A DNA stretch of 8,631 nt. Source: Alphaproteobacteria bacterium (GTDB lineage: Bacteria > Pseudomonadota > Alphaproteobacteria > Caulobacterales > Parvularculaceae). The DNA is taken from NCBI GenBank assembly GCA_030428745.1, contig JAUIEG010000087.1, forward strand, positions 1-8,631, in the 5' to 3' direction. How positions within the stretch are numbered: position 1 is the stretch's first letter; each line of letters starts with the position of its first letter. This document shows, piece by piece, positions 5,636-8,631 of the stretch. The position numbers and the translations under genes were made by a program. Under the pieces are notes generated by a model that was given only the letters and a program-made list of their open reading frames with translations, was not told where the DNA came from and did not search any database.

Positions 5636-5833
5636 ATGAATTCGGATGAACTTAAAGGCAAATGGAACCAGCTCAAGGGCTCGGCGAAAGCGCAGTGGGG
5701 CAAGCTCACTGACGACGAACTGACCGAAATCGAGGGCAATCAGGACAAGCTCGTCGGCAAGATCCAGGAAAAATACGGGATCGCCCGTGAAGAGGCCGAA
5801 AAGCAGGTCGAGAACTGGCGCGACGCCGCGTAA
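5636..5833 (+). CDS. CsbD-family stress-response protein
   Basis: The 65-residue soluble protein starts MNSDELKGKWNQLKGSAKAQ, the characteristic CsbD opening, and continues with WGKLTDDELTEIEGNQDKLVGKIQ and a helical end KYGIAREEAEKQVENW. It is within the usual 60-70 residue range of this family. These small, highly charged helical proteins accumulate under general stress in bacteria; their molecular role is unknown. AAAGGAG lies about eight bases before the ATG at 5636, which is why I prefer it to a longer frame beginning with GTG at 5594. An EcfG-like promoter lies just upstream and a strong intrinsic terminator 37 bases downstream, so it is a single-gene unit. Confidence 0.93.
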   Translation: MNSDELKGKWNQLKGSAKAQWGKLTDDELTEIEGNQDKLVGKIQEKYGIAREEAEKQVENWRDAA

Positions 5834-5869
5834 ACCTCGCCAGTCGCGTTTGCAATCCAAATGTGACGA

Positions 5870-5900
5870 AAAAAGCCGCCCCAAAACAGGGCGGCTTTTT
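5870..5900. terminator. Bidirectional intrinsic terminator
   Basis: GCCGCCC (5875-5881) pairs with GGGCGGC (5889-5895) around a 7-base loop. The stem is flanked by A5 on the left and T5 on the right, so a T-tract follows it on either strand. It ends transcription of the csbD-like gene from the left and of the oligopeptidase gene from the right. Confidence 0.92.
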
Positions 5901-5934
5901 CTATCGTACGGCCTTCACGCATACGGTTGTGAGC

Positions 5935-8040
5935 TTAGTTCCCTGCGCCCATCAGCATGCGGGCGAAATAGGCCCATTCCAGTGCGGTCCGGTGGGCCAG
6001 CTGCTCCTGATTGGCCGTGCCGCCGTGACCGCCTTCGATATTCTCATAATAGAAAAAGTCATAGCCAAGGCCCTCCATCTTCGCGGCCGCCTTGCGTGCA
6101 TGACCCGGATGGACACGGTCGTCCTTGGTGGAGGTGTAGAAGAGAACCTTGGGGTAAGGCTCACCCGCCTTGATATGCTGGTAGGGAGAATATTTGGAAA
6201 TATACTCCCATTCCTCCGCAATATCGGGATTGCCATATTCCCCCATCCAGGAGGCGCCGGCGAGAAGCTTGTTATAGCGCTTCATGTCGAGCAGCGGCAC
6301 GCCAATATCGATCGCCGCGTAAAGGTCCGGACGCTGTGTCAGCATGGCGCCCATCAACAAGCCGCCATTGGAGCGGCCGATGGCGCCGAGCTTTTCAGGA
6401 CTGGTTACGCCCGTCTCGATCAGGTCTTCAGAAATCGCAATGAAGTCGTCAAAACCGCGCTGGCGGTTTTCCTTCAACGCCGCCTGATGCCAGCGCGGTC
6501 CATATTCCGAACCGCCGCGAATGTTCGACAGGACAAGAACGCCGCCGCGCTTCACCCACATCAGCCCCGCAAGGGCGCCGTGCTGAGGGCGTGACGGGTC
6601 TTCATAATAGACCGGCAGGATCGGCACGAGGAAACCGCCATAGCCATATTGCACGGTTGGCGCATTTCCCTGTTTCAGGACGGAATCGAGCCCCATGATG
6701 TAATAAGGAATTTTTGTTCCGTCTGCGGACGTCGCAAAGCGCTGTTCCACGACAACGCCGGTCGCGTCATAAAAGGCCGGCGTCTCCGTGATCTTTTCGA
6801 CCTTGTTCTTCGCCGTCACATAGAAAAGCGTGTCGGGCGTCGTCATGCTTTCAAAGGAGAACATGGCGTCGTCGGTTCCACCGCCGGCGGAGACGATGGA
6901 GACAACCCCGTTTTCCGGCAGCCCAATGGATTTGGCTTTCCACTTGCCTTTGCTGGATCGCTCAACGCGAACAGCAGCGCCGGAAACATCGTCGAGATAC
7001 TGGATGATGATGTTCGACTTGCCGACTTCCACGTCCTCGACGGATTGATTGTCGGACGCTTCGAAAACTGTCTCCACAGAACCGTCGGCCAGACCATAGG
7101 CGACCACCGCGCCCTGGCTGTACCCCTCCCCGTCATGCGTCCAGTCTTCCCGTAAAGAGAAAATCGCGCGACCGTCCAGCATGCCCTGATAGTCGGCGTT
7201 CAGCGGCAGAGGAAGTTTTTCAAAACCCTCTGTACCTGGCGCATAATAATATTCGGATTCAAAAAAGGTGACGGCGCGGATGATGATGACATGCGTTGCG
7301 TCATCCTCATGTTCGGCGACAGTGAAGGAGGACACATCCCCTTCTTCGCCCTCAAATATCACCGGCGCGTCAGAGACAGAAGCGCCGCGATCAAGACGTT
7401 GAACCATGCGCGGATAGCCCGATGAGGTGAGCGAGCCCTCTCCGGTATCAGTACCGATCAGGAGCGTGTCTTCATCAAGCCAGGTGACATTGGACTTCGC
7501 CTCGTCCAGCGCGAAGCCATCATCGACAAAGGCTTTCTCCTCAGTGTTGAACTCGCGCCAGTAGCCGGCGTCCTTGCCGCCGTCGGACAGCTCCACCATG
7601 CAATGGACATAGTCAGGCGACAGACATGAGACGCCGCCGCGGATCCAGTTCCGGTCTTCGGACGCTGCAAGCGCATCGTAGTCGAGCACCGTTTCCCATT
7701 CCGGCTCACCGGCGCGATAGCTCTCCACGCTCGCCCGGCGCCAGAGCCCGCGCTTGTGATTGTCGTCCTGCCAGAAATTATAGACCTGACCGTGATGGAC
7801 CTGCCCCAGCGCAAGACGCGCATCCGAGGTCATCACCGACAGCGCCTCCTTGTACATGGCCTCAAAGCGGGGATCGCTTTCGAGGTCCTCAAGGGAGCGC
7901 TTGTTCTGCCCGCGCACCCAGTCGAGCGCCTTTTCGCCCTCGACAGTCTCCAGCCATAAATAAGGGTCCGCCTCTTCGGCGGCGGCGGCCGAACCGAGGG
8001 CGAGAAGGGCCGCGGCGGCGCAGAAAAATCTGTTCATCAT
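5935..8040 (-). CDS. Secreted prolyl oligopeptidase-type serine peptidase (S9A family)
   Basis: A serine peptidase predicted to cleave short peptides, typically after proline. From ATG at 8040 the protein has 701 residues. An N-terminal signal peptide (MMNRFFCAAAALLALGSAAA) probably ends at an Ala-rich site before EEADPYLWLE, so export to the periplasm is likely. The S9 N-terminal beta-propeller occupies about 25-430. The catalytic alpha/beta-hydrolase domain follows, with nucleophile Ser557 in GRSNGG, Asp641 in KDDRVHPGH and His672 in EGGHGG, all spaced as in porcine prolyl oligopeptidase (554, 641, 680). An in-frame ATG at 8085 would add 15 residues ahead of the signal peptide and has no ribosome site, whereas GGAG lies nine bases before 8040. 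It is a single gene ended by the terminator at 5870-5900. Exact substrate preference (prolyl versus broader) is uncertain. Confidence 0.95.
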   Translation of the reverse strand: MMNRFFCAAAALLALGSAAAAEEADPYLWLETVEGEKALDWVRGQNKRSLEDLESDPRFEAMYKEALSVMTSDARLALGQVHHGQVYNFWQDDNHKRGLWRRASVESYRAGEPEWETVLDYDALAASEDRNWIRGGVSCLSPDYVHCMVELSDGGKDAGYWREFNTEEKAFVDDGFALDEAKSNVTWLDEDTLLIGTDTGEGSLTSSGYPRMVQRLDRGASVSDAPVIFEGEEGDVSSFTVAEHEDDATHVIIIRAVTFFESEYYYAPGTEGFEKLPLPLNADYQGMLDGRAIFSLREDWTHDGEGYSQGAVVAYGLADGSVETVFEASDNQSVEDVEVGKSNIIIQYLDDVSGAAVRVERSSKGKWKAKSIGLPENGVVSIVSAGGGTDDAMFSFESMTTPDTLFYVTAKNKVEKITETPAFYDATGVVVEQRFATSADGTKIPYYIMGLDSVLKQGNAPTVQYGYGGFLVPILPVYYEDPSRPQHGALAGLMWVKRGGVLVLSNIRGGSEYGPRWHQAALKENRQRGFDDFIAISEDLIETGVTSPEKLGAIGRSNGGLLMGAMLTQRPDLYAAIDIGVPLLDMKRYNKLLAGASWMGEYGNPDIAEEWEYISKYSPYQHIKAGEPYPKVLFYTSTKDDRVHPGHARKAAAKMEGLGYDFFYYENIEGGHGGTANQEQLAHRTALEWAYFARMLMGAGN

Positions 8041-8080
8041 GGTGTGAAGCTCCACAGGTCCGGGGAAAATTATTGCTTTA

Positions 8081-8108
8081 ACCATATAAGTGTCTGGCCA
8101 GGCTGCAA
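8081..8108 (-). promoter_or_regulatory. Weak promoter candidate for the oligopeptidase gene
   Basis: On the minus strand TTGCAG (8108-8103) is followed after 16 bases by TATGGT (8086-8081), within a TATA-like stretch (CTTATATGG). An in-frame ATG at 8085 falls inside this element, another reason to place the peptidase start at 8040. The match is modest. Confidence 0.3.
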
Positions 8109-8238
8109 ACCGCGCTCCGACGAACCGAGGCTCTGGCGGGATGAATAAAATTGCAGCTTACCCGTTAGAAAAGGTTTTGGGGCTGGCCGCTATTTTGCAA
8201 CGAGGCGGAGCAAACAGGCAATTCGGGACAACTCTACG

Positions 8239-8631
8239 ATGTTTAAGAATGATGCACGGCGCTATCAACGGATCAGCCTCAATCTGCCGGCGCGCGTAGT
8301 TATTAACGCAACGGATGAATATGAAGGCCGCCTCCTTAATATCTCGCCCGGCGATATGGCGCTGATTACGGACGCGAAAGTGGTTGTGGGCGACGCCGCC
8401 GTTATTCACATTGACGGCCTTGACGTCATTGAGAGCACTGTCGCGCGCACCTTCCCGGACGGTTTCGCCACTTCATTCCTTTTGTCCAAGCGCCGCCGCA
8501 ATCTGTTGATCGAGCAGCTGATGCTGAAAGCCAATCCGGAATTTGCGGATGGGCTCGGCGACCGGCGCTCAACGTTGCGCCATCGCGACAACGGCTCGCG
8601 CGCGTCCTGCCGCCTTGCTGACGGCGCGTCC
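8239..8631 (+). CDS. PilZ-domain protein, probably tandem PilZ (cut by right edge)
   Basis: The frame from ATG 8239 stays open for 131 codons to the window end. PilZ domains bind cyclic di-GMP and control motility, surface attachment or exopolysaccharide. The first domain shows the RxxxR motif at Arg7-Arg11 (RRYQR) and a second-strand motif NISPGD at 34-39; the canonical (D/N)xSxxG has Gly where Asp39 stands here. Beta-strand pattern continues to about residue 82, followed by a basic helix (RRRNLLIEQLMLKA). From about residue 109 a second RxxxR-like start appears (RRSTLR, Arg110 and Arg114) followed by RASCRLADG, suggesting a second PilZ domain cut by the edge. It is transcribed divergently from the peptidase gene. 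The ribosome site is poor (GGGA about ten bases upstream). Whether domain 1 still binds c-di-GMP is uncertain. Confidence 0.82.
   Translation, partial: MFKNDARRYQRISLNLPARVVINATDEYEGRLLNISPGDMALITDAKVVVGDAAVIHIDGLDVIESTVARTFPDGFATSFLLSKRRRNLLIEQLMLKANPEFADGLGDRRSTLRHRDNGSRASCRLADGAS

Noticed and set aside
5863..6594. 243-codon plus-strand open frame starting in the terminator
   Set aside because: Antisense to the S9A peptidase catalytic domain and begins within the terminator stem.
8041..8085. Longer peptidase start at ATG 8085
   Set aside because: No ribosome binding site, lies in a probable -10 region, and would bury the signal peptide behind 15 extra residues.
1..8631. Mobile element, CRISPR, toxin-antitoxin or defence system
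   Set aside because: No transposase or integrase, no direct-repeat array, no toxin-antitoxin pair and no nuclease or helicase genes; every large frame is a housekeeping, transport, peptidase or regulatory gene.

Overview
The window looks like an ordinary chromosomal segment of a moderately GC-rich alphaproteobacterium. Four things point that way: the Ffh sequence style (G4 motif TRIDGD), a CTTGCC-N17-CTATAT promoter, two exact TTAA-N7-TTAA boxes of the CtrA type, and a GGAAC-N17-TGTT element that resembles the EcfG general-stress promoter in front of a CsbD gene. CtrA plus EcfG suggests a Caulobacterales, Hyphomonadaceae or Parvularculales-like lineage. That placement is inference and was not searched.

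Layout, left to right. Positions 1-1984 hold a minus-strand operon: a TTG-started cupin protein, then ffh (SRP GTPase) overlapping it by one base, then an unknown gene that starts directly after the ffh stop and runs off the left edge. Upstream of the cupin gene (1985-2262) is a promoter far from the start codon, with a leader able to form several hairpins. Positions 2263-3140 hold two minus-strand genes of unknown function: an alanine-rich helical protein, then a small multi-pass membrane protein whose true N terminus is unclear. The intergenic region 3153-3360 carries two CtrA boxes and a 12-bp palindrome. It separates that pair from a small plus-strand gene (3361-3618) whose 3' half lies antisense to the end of a minus-strand XRE-type regulator gene (3443-4084). 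The regulator lies 22 bp downstream of a sodium-coupled acidic amino acid transporter gene (4107-5525), probably in one operon.

From 5526 onward there is a plus-strand csbD-like stress gene with its own EcfG-like promoter. It converges, across a strong bidirectional terminator (5870-5900), with a secreted S9A prolyl oligopeptidase gene (minus, 5935-8040). Divergent from the peptidase gene, a PilZ-domain (c-di-GMP receptor-like) gene enters at 8239 and is cut by the right edge just as a second PilZ-like motif begins.

There is no sign of a mobile element, CRISPR array, toxin-antitoxin module or defence island. The most interesting material is regulatory (the CtrA pair, the EcfG-like site and the structured leader), together with the antisense-overlapping gene pair and the membrane gene without a conventional start.
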